From the NCBI GenBank assembly GCA_938021455.1, contig CALIGP010000091.1, forward strand, positions 1 through 6,803: 6,803 bases of DNA, read 5' to 3'. A program made the position numbers and the translations under genes. Shown piece after piece: positions 1 through 6,339 of this stretch. Within the stretch, counting starts at the first letter, position 1. Each line of letters begins with the position of its first letter. A model generated the notes under the pieces. The model made no database searches. It had not been told where the DNA came from and saw only the letters and a program-made list of their open reading frames with translations. The DNA is from an uncultured Lewinella sp. GTDB taxonomy: Bacteria; Bacteroidota; Bacteroidia; Chitinophagales; Saprospiraceae.

Positions 1-3000
1 AGAGACAGATCTCCGGTGGCAGGTTCCCGGCGTAGGTATGACTGATGGGCAGACCGGCCATACCAACCTGATCGAAGGTGCCGTCTCCCCAGCTGATGTC
101 CACCAGCATGCAGGGTCCAAACAATGGATTACTCACCGTAACCGTGTTCCCTACACGACTAATGACGTAAGCGTTGAGGGCATCAAAAAAGCGTCGCTCA
201 TCACAGCAGTCAATACTGTCCGTACCACTACACAGGTTTTCGTTCTGATAGTTGGGTGGTACGGCCGTAAGGCCATTCGTCGGCATCGGGAGTTGGTAGA
301 GGGTGTCGGGCACCTTCGTGCGTTGCATCTGAATGGCGTTGCCGACGTAGACCAACGTCGTGTCCACCAGACAGGTATCCGCCAGGCTGAGGCTGAAAGA
401 GCCGTGGAAGACGTCATAATCGCCGAAGCCATCAGTGTGGTTCTGGCGGCCATCGGTATAGTAAAGGCGGCCATCAGCGGGCGTGGTGTACAGTCGGGCG
501 CGGAAGTAGTCCGCTGCCGGTTCGTTCAGGTAGCGGGTCTTATTTTCCAGAATCTGCTGGGTGGCGGCGTTGTAGGTGTAGTTGAGGATGAGCGGACGGC
601 CGTTGCGGTCCGTCGCTGTAGCGTACAACTCGCCATTCTCACCGAGCTCGATATCGGTCAGCAGACCGGCACTCTCGTTCACGTAACGGATGTCATCCAG
701 TTCCTGCCCTAGTGTCGCGTCGAAGAGCCAGATCATGCCGTCGAAGACGGTCTGATTAGCAGCATTCCTTTCGTACTTACCGCCAACCACAACGATCCGA
801 CCATCGGGTAGCTCCAGCGCATCGCGGAAGCGGATGTCCTGATCGGTATAGAAAGCATTGATCGTTTCTCCGGTGGGACCAAAGACGAGGTGAAGCACGC
901 CTTTCTGGTCCGTCTCATCGCCCAGGAGCAAGAGGTTACCGTTGCGAAGTGGCGTCATGCCCACGATCTGATCATCGTCGCTGTCCAGATTGTCCGTAGG
1001 GTCTACGTAAGTATATTCCTGCCCCCAGTTGATGTTACCGGCGTCGTCGATGTTGTAGAGGTGAGCTTCGTCATTAGCGCTGTTATTCGTACCATTCTGG
1101 TTTTCGAGCCCAAGCACATAGTAGCGGTTGACCGGGTCCGTTGGCCAGGGATGGTTAACAATCCGGAGGAAGCCTTCCCGGCCGAGATTATCGTATTCTC
1201 GAATGAAACCGACGGTGCCGTTAGCGTTGATCTTCGCCAGCACGGAGCGGTTGTTCTGCCAAGCACCCCTAAAGAGCAGCGGCGTCGTCCGGCCCACCAG
1301 CAGGAAGTCTCCGGCGGTAGTGGGTGTAAAGTCCAGCATCTCCACTTCCGCCGTCAGCTTGGTTTCCCAGACGAGGGTGCCGAAGCCGTCAAACTTAGCG
1401 AAGACGGTATGCGTCTGTCCGGCAGCATCAGTCTCCCGAGACAGCACGAAGTTATGCCCACCGAAATGCTGAATACGCTGCGGTACGTTGGCCAGCTCGT
1501 TGCCATAAACCCAGAGGCTGTCACAGCAGTCGCCGAGGTCTTCGAAGGGCGGACATTCTGGAATCATGATGCAGGTCGTATCGCCGTGGCAGCAGAAGTT
1601 GCCGTCTGGCGGGGTATTAATCGTGTTGTAGATCGAGGCCCGCAGACAGAATTGATCGCCAGCGTTCACGTTTCCAATATTGATGGCGGGCATGCTGATC
1701 GGGGCTACGTTCGGCGGAATCGTCACGGCGAAGGAATACGGAGCACCGGGCGTGATCACGCCGCCTACAGGCGTCGTGTAGCTGGTGTGTACGTAGATGT
1801 GCGTAGCGGTGGTGTTGCTCTGATTAACGACGTCCCAGCGGTATTCAAAGGTGCCGTCGGGCAAGCAGATGATGGTATCGTTCAGGATCACCAGACAAGT
1901 ATCCGGCGGCAGCGGCGCACAGTCAAAGGTGAGTGTATCCTGGCAGACGACGCTATCCTGCATATCAATCCAATTAATCTCCAGCAGTTGCGGCAGCACG
2001 ATCGGGTTATCGTAGTTCGTCAGGCAAAACTCGATCTTACTATTGATCGGTCCGGTCGGTATCGGGTTCGTTCCCGGAGGCGGCAGTAGCGGCTGGAAGC
2101 GAGTCACGGAGTTATTGATGTTCTGGAAGAACCAGCCGGAGCCGGCGCTGAGGGTCCGGAATTCCACGCCGCTCTTCAGGTTTAACTCGATACTCTTCAT
2201 GTCATTCAGGCAGGGATTTTCGATATCCAGCGCCCAGCAGCAAGTTGAGTCCGGACCAATTTTGGTGGTCGTGTATTCCAGGTCTTCGCAGCCATCGCAG
2301 GGACATTCAGGTATCTCCATCCGCAGGGTATCGGAGAAGCAGAAGCAGCAACTGTCTTCAAATAATTGCAGTTGGAACTCCAGGAAGTTCGCCGTCCCGA
2401 TGTTGTCGAAACAAAGCGTTCCGCTGCCCGTTCCATTGGGGCTGATCTCCGGGCTAAAGCTGATGCTAGTCGGAGAGACCGTCGCCCCGCTGGGGTCCAG
2501 GTAATTGACCGTCAGCGACTTGATGTCTTTGTCCCAGCAACTCAGAAAGTCGAAGTCGTATTTGTACTGCCCGTTCTGGTCACAGTAAAAAGTATCGCGG
2601 GTGATTTTAGCACAACCGGTCGGCTCTTCAATCGGGCAGAAAAAATCGAGCGTATCGGAGCAGGATTGCCCGTCGCAGGTCAGCCATTCCACCTCCACTT
2701 GTTGGGGGCTGCTGACGTAGTTGTCCAGGCAGATCGTGACGGGCGAATAAGTACCCGTGGGCATAAAGGCCAAGCCGCTACCGGGGCAGGCGTTGCCCTG
2801 GGTTTGGATCAGTTTCAGCTCACTACTGCTTTGGCTCAAGTAGAACCAATTCGGGTCGGTGATGACGGGGTTGACAATGCTGATGCCACCGAGGGCTTTC
2901 ACGTTCACCTGGGTGAATAGGTCGGGGCGGGTATTGGTCAGCAAAATATCGTAGCAGCAAGGTCCGCTCATCGTATCAACGCTACTTTGGGCGCTGACGC

Positions 3001-5911
3001 CGGTGCAAAGATTGGGACAACTAATGGGACAGTTGGTGACCAGGGTATCACTGCAAACCACCTTATCAAACGAACAAGGAAGGTCTACGTGGTAATCAAT
3101 GATGATCGACTGAGGGATCTGCTGGTAAGAGCAGATGTTGGTCAGATCGAAGTCGACCAGCTGCTGGGCGTTTGCGCGCGGGATCGGACTGCCACCTACG
3201 GACTCAACACAAATTTCCGTCGCCTGCGGCGGGTAGAGCGCGCAGTACTGGAAGCCTGCCTTGGGGCTGGAACCGCCAAAGGTGACGCCGTTGGTCGTCC
3301 GAATATGTACCCGTTGTAGATCGAGGCAGAGGTTGTTGTCAATCTCCAGCTCGTGGGTGCAGTTCGGTGTGATAGCGGTTTGCGTCAGGCGGCTGGCTTT
3401 GTCGGTCGCGCAGTCGATATCGATGGTGTTACCGAAGTCGAGGTCGAAGTGGTAGCTCTGGCCGGTGGTGCTGAAGTCGTGGCGACGGTTATTCGTCGCA
3501 GAAGGAAAAGTCTGTCGCCAGCAGTTTTGGTTGACTTCGCGGACGGTATAGTCTCCCGCGCAGAGGTTGCTAAAGGCATAGAAACCGGCAGAGTTGGTGG
3601 TGGCCGTTTGCACGACAACACCAGTAGCCCGGTCCACCAGCTCCATCTGCCAACCGCAGAGGTTGGGATCGAAGGGGTCTTTGACGCCGTCACCGTTCGT
3701 ATCCTCAAACTTCACCCCAGAGACGTAGGAGCAGCAGCCGGAGGGGCAGGGGTTTCCGCCACCGCCACCCGGAGCACAGGGCGCAGAGCAGTAAGTAGGC
3801 CTGCGTTCTACGTCCCGCTCTCCCCAGGTACGGAAATTAACGACTTCGGGAATGTCCGTCGCAGTGACAAGGTCACAGCCACCGTCCGGACGGATATCTT
3901 CAAAAGTCGCTTCGGGGCTATCAAAACAATCACATTCGGGCAAGAGCCCGTTGGCGTCTACCCGGGCCGTCCATACATCGTTGATGTTCTGATCAATGAA
4001 TAAGGGAGCGCTCCCTGGCTTCAGCCTTGAATAACGCCCGACAAGGGCAAAGCCGTCTTTGGCCGGAATTACCTTTTCCAGGTGATTGGCTTCCTGGTAG
4101 CGGCGCAGCCAGTTGATATCCCCGTTGCTTTGCGTTTGCAGCAGAAAGGGTCTGGACGACTCAGCTACTCCCCCAAGCGGCTGCGCATCCTTCAGGTCTC
4201 CACCTAATGTATACGTCACGGGCCCTCCCAGCACCTGCGTCCGCGCCACCAAACTGTGCACTTCTTCCCCATCGCTGGGTAACTGGTAGATCCGGTTAAG
4301 CTTTACGTTGTCACACTGCGGCAGTAAGGGCAGACGGAAACTGTTGAGAAATACCCGGGAAGTTGATCTGGAGATTCCTCCGCCCGTCGTCTTTACGTCT
4401 CCCGTAATGACCACTTCATTCGTAGGGCTTATCACGATGGCCTTACCCGTTTCCTTGGTCGTGCTGTTGGCATCAACGTCCACTATTTCTGTGTGGGTTT
4501 CTATCAGATTGTCGTCCAATTCCATCAGGTATAGCTGGCCTCCGGGCGCCTGCCCCGTTGCATAAAAGCGCTTATTGTTTTCGTCGTAGGCGATGGCTTC
4601 TCCCGTTGTGCGGGAGAAAAAAGCGTTAGGCCCCGGCGTAAAGTTCAAGGCATAATCCCGGTGAATTTGGCTAATGACACCGGTGGTACTGGTGAAGGTG
4701 AGTCTGGACAAATAGAGCGTAGAAGTCGCCGGACCGGAGCTACGATCCGTGCGGGTCCCCACGATGTAAAGCGAGTTATTGTCTGGACGGTACAGGATGT
4801 CGTTGATCTGTTCATCCGGCACTGAATTGATCAGTCTTTCGTGGGCAAAATCGATATTTCCGAACGCATCGAAGGTAACGATCACGTAATCCAGTCGGTT
4901 TCCTTTCCGGACGGTCGCCACGGCGATCCAGGCAAAATCCTGTCCGCTATTTCCCAGCCGCAGTCCTTCACCCCGCACATCGACCAGCCGTACGTCGGTC
5001 ACTTCGTAGGGTTCGTTTTCTTCCGGGCCGTAGATGAATTGCGGGCCAAGGAATTGGCCACAGCGGTCCAGTTCGTTGATATAAAGGTTACCGTTGGTGC
5101 CGAGACGGCCCAGGAATTCGGTCACCCCGGCGATCATGAACTTCTCATCATTGGGGTCGTACACTACGTCGTAACCACGCTCTTCGTAGCCGAGTGTATC
5201 ATCGGGGTTCGGGTCTACTTCATATCGGCCACTAAAGGTTGGCCCCTCCGGCTGGCAGCTCGTACACGTCAAATCAACGGTCTCCGTACAAACGACGGTT
5301 GGCCCGATGAGCCATTCCACTTCAATGGTTTCCACACCCACAGGCGGAGACGCCAGGCAGAAGCGGAAGGCGGGCGTAATGCCCGTCGGCAAATGCCGCG
5401 CTCCGGTATAGTTAAGGTGTATTTCATTGGCCGTCGGCGGGCCAGGAATGCCCCACTGTGCCGCATCAAAGCTGGCGAAGGGGTTCAGGTTACCGCTGGC
5501 AGACCGTATCCGAACGCCCGTAAAAAACTGGTTGACGGGGTTGTCCAGACTCAGGTCGAAACAGCAGTTGTCCACGTCGGTGAAGATCGCTGCGGGGCCG
5601 TTGCAGCAATCCGCCCGATCAATGGTTACCGTCTTGCAGATGGTCTGTGTCGTCACCCCATCCGAAGCCGTCAGACAGGTATTAAAAGTCCCATCAATGC
5701 CATAAAAGTGGACGGGGTTAGCGGCGGGGTCCTGATCGCCATCGCCGAAGTCCCAGTTTTGGGCCACCGGCGTCCCGCCGGTGATGGTGAAGGCTACTTC
5801 GTTGCAGTTAGTTACCGTGAAGGTGAAATCAAATGGGCTGGCTGCCGCAGCCAAAAAAGGCAAAAACAACAGCAGAATCCCTAAACTATTTTTGGATAAG
5901 AGCGAACGCAT
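1..5911 (-). CDS. Giant secreted multidomain protein (PKD, SdrD_B-like, cysteine-rich repeats, propeller-like regions), C-terminus outside window
   Basis: A single minus-strand frame stays open for 1970 codons from the ATG at 5911 to the left edge, with no stop or frameshift. Residues 1-25 look like a Sec signal peptide: R2 and K7, a hydrophobic run at 10-24 and an AAAAS cleavage region. There is no lipobox. Visible order: PKD-like (about 27-98, WDFGDGD at 53-59); cysteine-rich module (115-216); propeller-like blades (about 225-660); Cys/Gly linker (660-727); SdrD_B-like domain (728-829); cysteine-rich modules (850-1454); second propeller-like region (about 1465-1845); PKD-like start (about 1905-1970, SWGDGTF at 1940-1946). 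Nine vicinal CC pairs suggest disulfides formed after export. Such proteins in Bacteroidota are typically surface or matrix proteins sent out by type IX secretion, but the sorting domain is not in view. The start is chosen because the signal peptide follows at once and no in-frame start lies just upstream. No Shine-Dalgarno is present, as is usual in the phylum. The exact function is unknown; adhesion or matrix structure is inferred. Confidence 0.95.
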   Translation of the reverse strand, partial: MRSLLSKNSLGILLLFLPFLAAAASPFDFTFTVTNCNEVAFTITGGTPVAQNWDFGDGDQDPAANPVHFYGIDGTFNTCLTASDGVTTQTICKTVTIDRADCCNGPAAIFTDVDNCCFDLSLDNPVNQFFTGVRIRSASGNLNPFASFDAAQWGIPGPPTANEIHLNYTGARHLPTGITPAFRFCLASPPVGVETIEVEWLIGPTVVCTETVDLTCTSCQPEGPTFSGRYEVDPNPDDTLGYEERGYDVVYDPNDEKFMIAGVTEFLGRLGTNGNLYINELDRCGQFLGPQFIYGPEENEPYEVTDVRLVDVRGEGLRLGNSGQDFAWIAVATVRKGNRLDYVIVTFDAFGNIDFAHERLINSVPDEQINDILYRPDNNSLYIVGTRTDRSSGPATSTLYLSRLTFTSTTGVISQIHRDYALNFTPGPNAFFSRTTGEAIAYDENNKRFYATGQAPGGQLYLMELDDNLIETHTEIVDVDANSTTKETGKAIVISPTNEVVITGDVKTTGGGISRSTSRVFLNSFRLPLLPQCDNVKLNRIYQLPSDGEEVHSLVARTQVLGGPVTYTLGGDLKDAQPLGGVAESSRPFLLQTQSNGDINWLRRYQEANHLEKVIPAKDGFALVGRYSRLKPGSAPLFIDQNINDVWTARVDANGLLPECDCFDSPEATFEDIRPDGGCDLVTATDIPEVVNFRTWGERDVERRPTYCSAPCAPGGGGGNPCPSGCCSYVSGVKFEDTNGDGVKDPFDPNLCGWQMELVDRATGVVVQTATTNSAGFYAFSNLCAGDYTVREVNQNCWRQTFPSATNNRRHDFSTTGQSYHFDLDFGNTIDIDCATDKASRLTQTAITPNCTHELEIDNNLCLDLQRVHIRTTNGVTFGGSSPKAGFQYCALYPPQATEICVESVGGSPIPRANAQQLVDFDLTNICSYQQIPQSIIIDYHVDLPCSFDKVVCSDTLVTNCPISCPNLCTGVSAQSSVDTMSGPCCYDILLTNTRPDLFTQVNVKALGGISIVNPVITDPNWFYLSQSSSELKLIQTQGNACPGSGLAFMPTGTYSPVTICLDNYVSSPQQVEVEWLTCDGQSCSDTLDFFCPIEEPTGCAKITRDTFYCDQNGQYKYDFDFLSCWDKDIKSLTVNYLDPSGATVSPTSISFSPEISPNGTGSGTLCFDNIGTANFLEFQLQLFEDSCCFCFSDTLRMEIPECPCDGCEDLEYTTTKIGPDSTCCWALDIENPCLNDMKSIELNLKSGVEFRTLSAGSGWFFQNINNSVTRFQPLLPPPGTNPIPTGPINSKIEFCLTNYDNPIVLPQLLEINWIDMQDSVVCQDTLTFDCAPLPPDTCLVILNDTIICLPDGTFEYRWDVVNQSNTTATHIYVHTSYTTPVGGVITPGAPYSFAVTIPPNVAPISMPAINIGNVNAGDQFCLRASIYNTINTPPDGNFCCHGDTTCIMIPECPPFEDLGDCCDSLWVYGNELANVPQRIQHFGGHNFVLSRETDAAGQTHTVFAKFDGFGTLVWETKLTAEVEMLDFTPTTAGDFLLVGRTTPLLFRGAWQNNRSVLAKINANGTVGFIREYDNLGREGFLRIVNHPWPTDPVNRYYVLGLENQNGTNNSANDEAHLYNIDDAGNINWGQEYTYVDPTDNLDSDDDQIVGMTPLRNGNLLLLGDETDQKGVLHLVFGPTGETINAFYTDQDIRFRDALELPDGRIVVVGGKYERNAANQTVFDGMIWLFDATLGQELDDIRYVNESAGLLTDIELGENGELYATATDRNGRPLILNYTYNAATQQILENKTRYLNEPAADYFRARLYTTPADGRLYYTDGRQNHTDGFGDYDVFHGSFSLSLADTCLVDTTLVYVGNAIQMQRTKVPDTLYQLPMPTNGLTAVPPNYQNENLCSGTDSIDCCDERRFFDALNAYVISRVGNTVTVSNPLFGPCMLVDISWGDGTFDQVGMAGLPISHTYAGNLPPEICL
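2..199 (-). other. PKD-like domain at the left edge, incomplete or just complete
   Basis: Residues about 1905-1970 contain VTVSNP (1924-1929), SWGDGTFDQV (1940-1949) and ISHTYAG (1956-1962), the two core PKD motifs, preceded by a CC pair (1902-1903). The frame runs on past the window edge, so the last strand cannot be judged. Confidence 0.75.
377..1519 (-). other. Propeller-like blade region 2
   Basis: Residues about 1465-1845 resemble region 1. They repeat a pattern of a report strand plus glycine (FLLVGRTT, YYVLGLENQ, NLLLLGDET, then LPDGRIVVVGGKY at 1701-1713), separated by segments like VLAKINANGTVG and LYNIDDAGNIN. The spacing of a few dozen residues fits beta-propeller blades, and LPDGRIVVVGG resembles delta-60-type repeats. 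The region opens right after the CC pair at 1462-1463 and ends near DTCLVDTTL (1845-1853). Confidence 0.55.
1550..2959 (-). repeat. Protein-level A-B-A-B array of cysteine-rich modules, 239-residue period
   Basis: Residues 985-1454 hold two alternating module types. Type A copies (985-1092, 1224-1331) share CC-[YW]-x-[IA]-L-x-[TI]-x-N, a W at 1022/1260 followed by F, the strand [IF]-C-L-[DT]-N-Y (1060-1065, 1295-1300), E-[VI]-x-W at 1073-1076/1311-1314, and C-x-D-T-L-x-F near the end. Type B copies (1100-1204, 1339-1454) share D-T-[FI]-x-C-x-x-x-G-x-[YF]-x-Y-x-[FW]-D, a CC pair (1188-1189, 1440-1441) and an identical IPECP (1200-1204, 1450-1454). Both the A and B starts are 239 residues apart, which points to an old duplication of an A+B unit. 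I see no obvious nucleotide-level repeat. Confidence 0.7.
3029..3364 (-). other. Cysteine-rich beta module, type A, copy 2 (diverged)
   Basis: Residues 850-961 begin NCTHELEIDNN (850-860), continue with VHIRTTNGVTFG (868-879) and close with VVCSDTLVTNC (951-961). The opening C-x-x-x-L-x-I-x-N, the V-x-I-x-x-x-x-G-V strand and the final V-C-S-D-T-L match the other A modules. The second cysteine of the CC pair is a threonine here (T852), and extra cysteines occur at 890, 901, 927 and 946. It sits directly after the SdrD_B-like domain. Confidence 0.6.
3425..3730 (-). other. SdrD_B / Cna-B-like domain
   Basis: Residues 728-829 follow the SdrD_B pattern closely. A first strand VSGVKFEDTNGDGVKD (730-745) ends in an EF-hand-like acidic loop (D737, N739, D741, D745, D748). 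Then come LCGWQMEL (751-758), TTNSAGFYAFSNL (771-783), GDYTVREV (786-793), a W-x-Q-T-x-P element (798-803) and DFGNT (825-829). These domains are rigid, calcium-binding beta sandwiches in surface adhesins. Unusually, C752, C784 and C797 sit inside it. Confidence 0.88.
3932..5239 (-). other. Propeller-like blade region 1
   Basis: Residues about 225-660 contain repeated strands of the form 'hydrophobic run then G': FMIAGVTE (258-265), LYIVGTR (381-387), EVVITGDVK (around 499-506) and DGFALVGRY (619-627). They alternate with stretches that name an actor and an action, such as VWTARVDANG near 646-655. This is typical of beta-propeller blades (Kelch, WD40-like or delta-60-type repeats) in large Bacteroidota secreted proteins. 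The blade count and family cannot be settled by eye. Confidence 0.55.
5264..5569 (-). other. Cysteine-rich beta module, type A, copy 1
   Basis: Residues 115-216 start with NCCFDLSLDN (115-124), have a conserved tryptophan (W153), then FCLASP (184-189), the strand VEWL (198-201) and the closing VVCTETVDLTC (206-216). The same anchors recur in three later copies. I cannot match this module to a named domain family. The predicted structure is all beta, judging from alternating hydrophobic residues. Confidence 0.7.
5618..5833 (-). other. PKD-like domain, N-terminal
   Basis: Residues 27-98 carry the PKD hallmark WDFGDGD (53-59), followed by NPVHFYGIDGTF (65-76), which stands where PKD domains have their P-x-H-x-Y/F-x-x-x-G-x-Y/F strand. 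The domain ends in a CKTVTID strand (92-98). Cysteines C36, C79 and C92 could form a disulfide. PKD folds are immunoglobulin-like spacers in extracellular proteins. Confidence 0.85.
5837..5911 (-). other. Signal peptide of the giant protein
   Basis: Residues 1-25 show the three parts of a Sec signal. There is a short basic start (R2, K7), a hydrophobic core from L10 to L20 broken by P18, and a small-residue stretch A21-S25 where a signal peptidase I cut is likely. The first cysteine is C36, so this is not a lipoprotein signal. It fixes the start codon and places the protein outside the inner membrane. Confidence 0.88.
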
Positions 5912-5936
5912 TGGGTTGTCATTTGGTGAAAGGAGG

Positions 5937-5960
5937 CCGGCGGGTTGGGGCCGGATTTTT
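5937..5960 (+). terminator. Weak hairpin plus T-tract on the plus strand
   Basis: CCGGC (5937-5941) and GCCGG (5950-5954) pair around an 8-base loop, followed by ATTTTT (5955-5960). This has the layout of an intrinsic terminator for rightward transcripts, such as antisense RNA leaving the giant gene. The stem is only 5 bp, so this is weak. In the giant gene's own leader it would form a small hairpin about 25 bases before the start codon. Confidence 0.2.
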
Positions 5961-6042
5961 CACCTTATTGCGGGGGTTGGGGAATGCTTACCCTGAGGGA
6001 GGTTTATTTTTTTGATCTTGCTGAAAAAACCCTCTCCCCCGG

Positions 6043-6080
6043 CCCCTCTCCATACCGCTCCTACCGTCGCTGGAGAGGGG
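6043..6080. repeat. Inverted repeat, 9-bp arms CCCCTCTCC / GGAGAGGGG
   Basis: The arms at 6043-6051 and 6072-6080 are perfect reverse complements around a 20-base loop. An extra CCCTCTCCCCC-like run lies just upstream. Since it sits between divergent starts it is not expected to be a terminator, and no T-tract follows it. It resembles the dispersed CCCTCTCC/GGAGAGGG palindromes seen in intergenic DNA of many bacteria, but the copy number cannot be judged from one window. Confidence 0.65.
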
Positions 6081-6152
6081 TGACCCTTCGGTTTCATCCT
6101 TCGCTATTTCTTGGGAAAATCCTCCTCCAGACACCTTTTCAACTAAATCTTA

Positions 6153-6225
6153 GCTGCGAAGCAGCCTCCTTCCCACTCCTCCCCTCCGCGATCTCCGCGC
6201 GTAAAATACTCCGCTGCGCAGCAGC
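6153..6225. repeat. Pair of near-identical 13-base hairpins flanking a pyrimidine-rich core
   Basis: GCTGCGAAGCAGC (6153-6165) and GCTGCGCAGCAGC (6213-6225) differ at one base, are 60 bases apart and each folds as a 5-bp stem with a 3-base loop. Between them lies a C/T-rich stretch that includes the direct repeat CTCCGCG at 6184-6190 and 6193-6199. The composition resembles dispersed 'GCGGAGA' intergenic repeats of other genomes, which is an impression from memory, not a search result. Confidence 0.6.
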
Positions 6226-6339
6226 AATGATTCGACAATTCCCTTCGCAAAAACCGCTAATTCAGCAATCAACCAAGCTGAGTCAACCCCCGCTGTTGCC
6301 GCTTCCGAAGTGCGGTAGCCCAAAATACCAACGAACCAA

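Larger units (their letters stand above)
5912..6339. other. Divergent intergenic region with short repeats, no supported gene
   Basis: This stretch separates the starts of the two divergent genes and must hold both promoters and leaders. I could not find a clear Bacteroidota promoter (TTG, about 20 bases, TAnnTTTG) for either gene. The best match for the rightward gene has TTG at 6296-6298 and only the TA of the -7 box at 6316-6317. Open frames across it are built from low-complexity and repeat sequence. It contains several inverted repeats, listed separately. Confidence 0.7.

Noticed and set aside
890..2089. A 399-codon open frame on the plus strand
   Set aside because: It lies wholly inside and antisense to the giant minus-strand gene. 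Its translation is rich in V, R and Q with no domain, signal or motif, as expected from reading the complement of a long moderately GC-rich gene.
3353..4003. Plus-strand open frame of 216 codons (and similar ones at 38-712 and 2366-2920)
   Set aside because: These are antisense shadows; the opposite strand encodes the SdrD_B-like domain and the cysteine modules with clear motifs.
4841..5884. A 347-codon open frame on the plus strand
   Set aside because: It is antisense to the PKD, A-module and propeller part of the giant gene, whose own frame shows clear PKD and signal-peptide motifs. The plus-strand product shows no recognisable domain.
5889..5924. Short upstream ATG frame (12 codons) overlapping the giant gene's start in another frame
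   Set aside because: The ATG 11 bases upstream stops soon inside the gene and shows no sign of being translated; such short frames are expected by chance.
6296..6323. Possible Bacteroidota promoter for the DUF2911 gene (TTG, 17 bases, TAGCCCAA)
   Set aside because: Only the TTG and TA match the TTG-N19-21-TAnnTTTG consensus, and the spacing is short; support is too weak to annotate.
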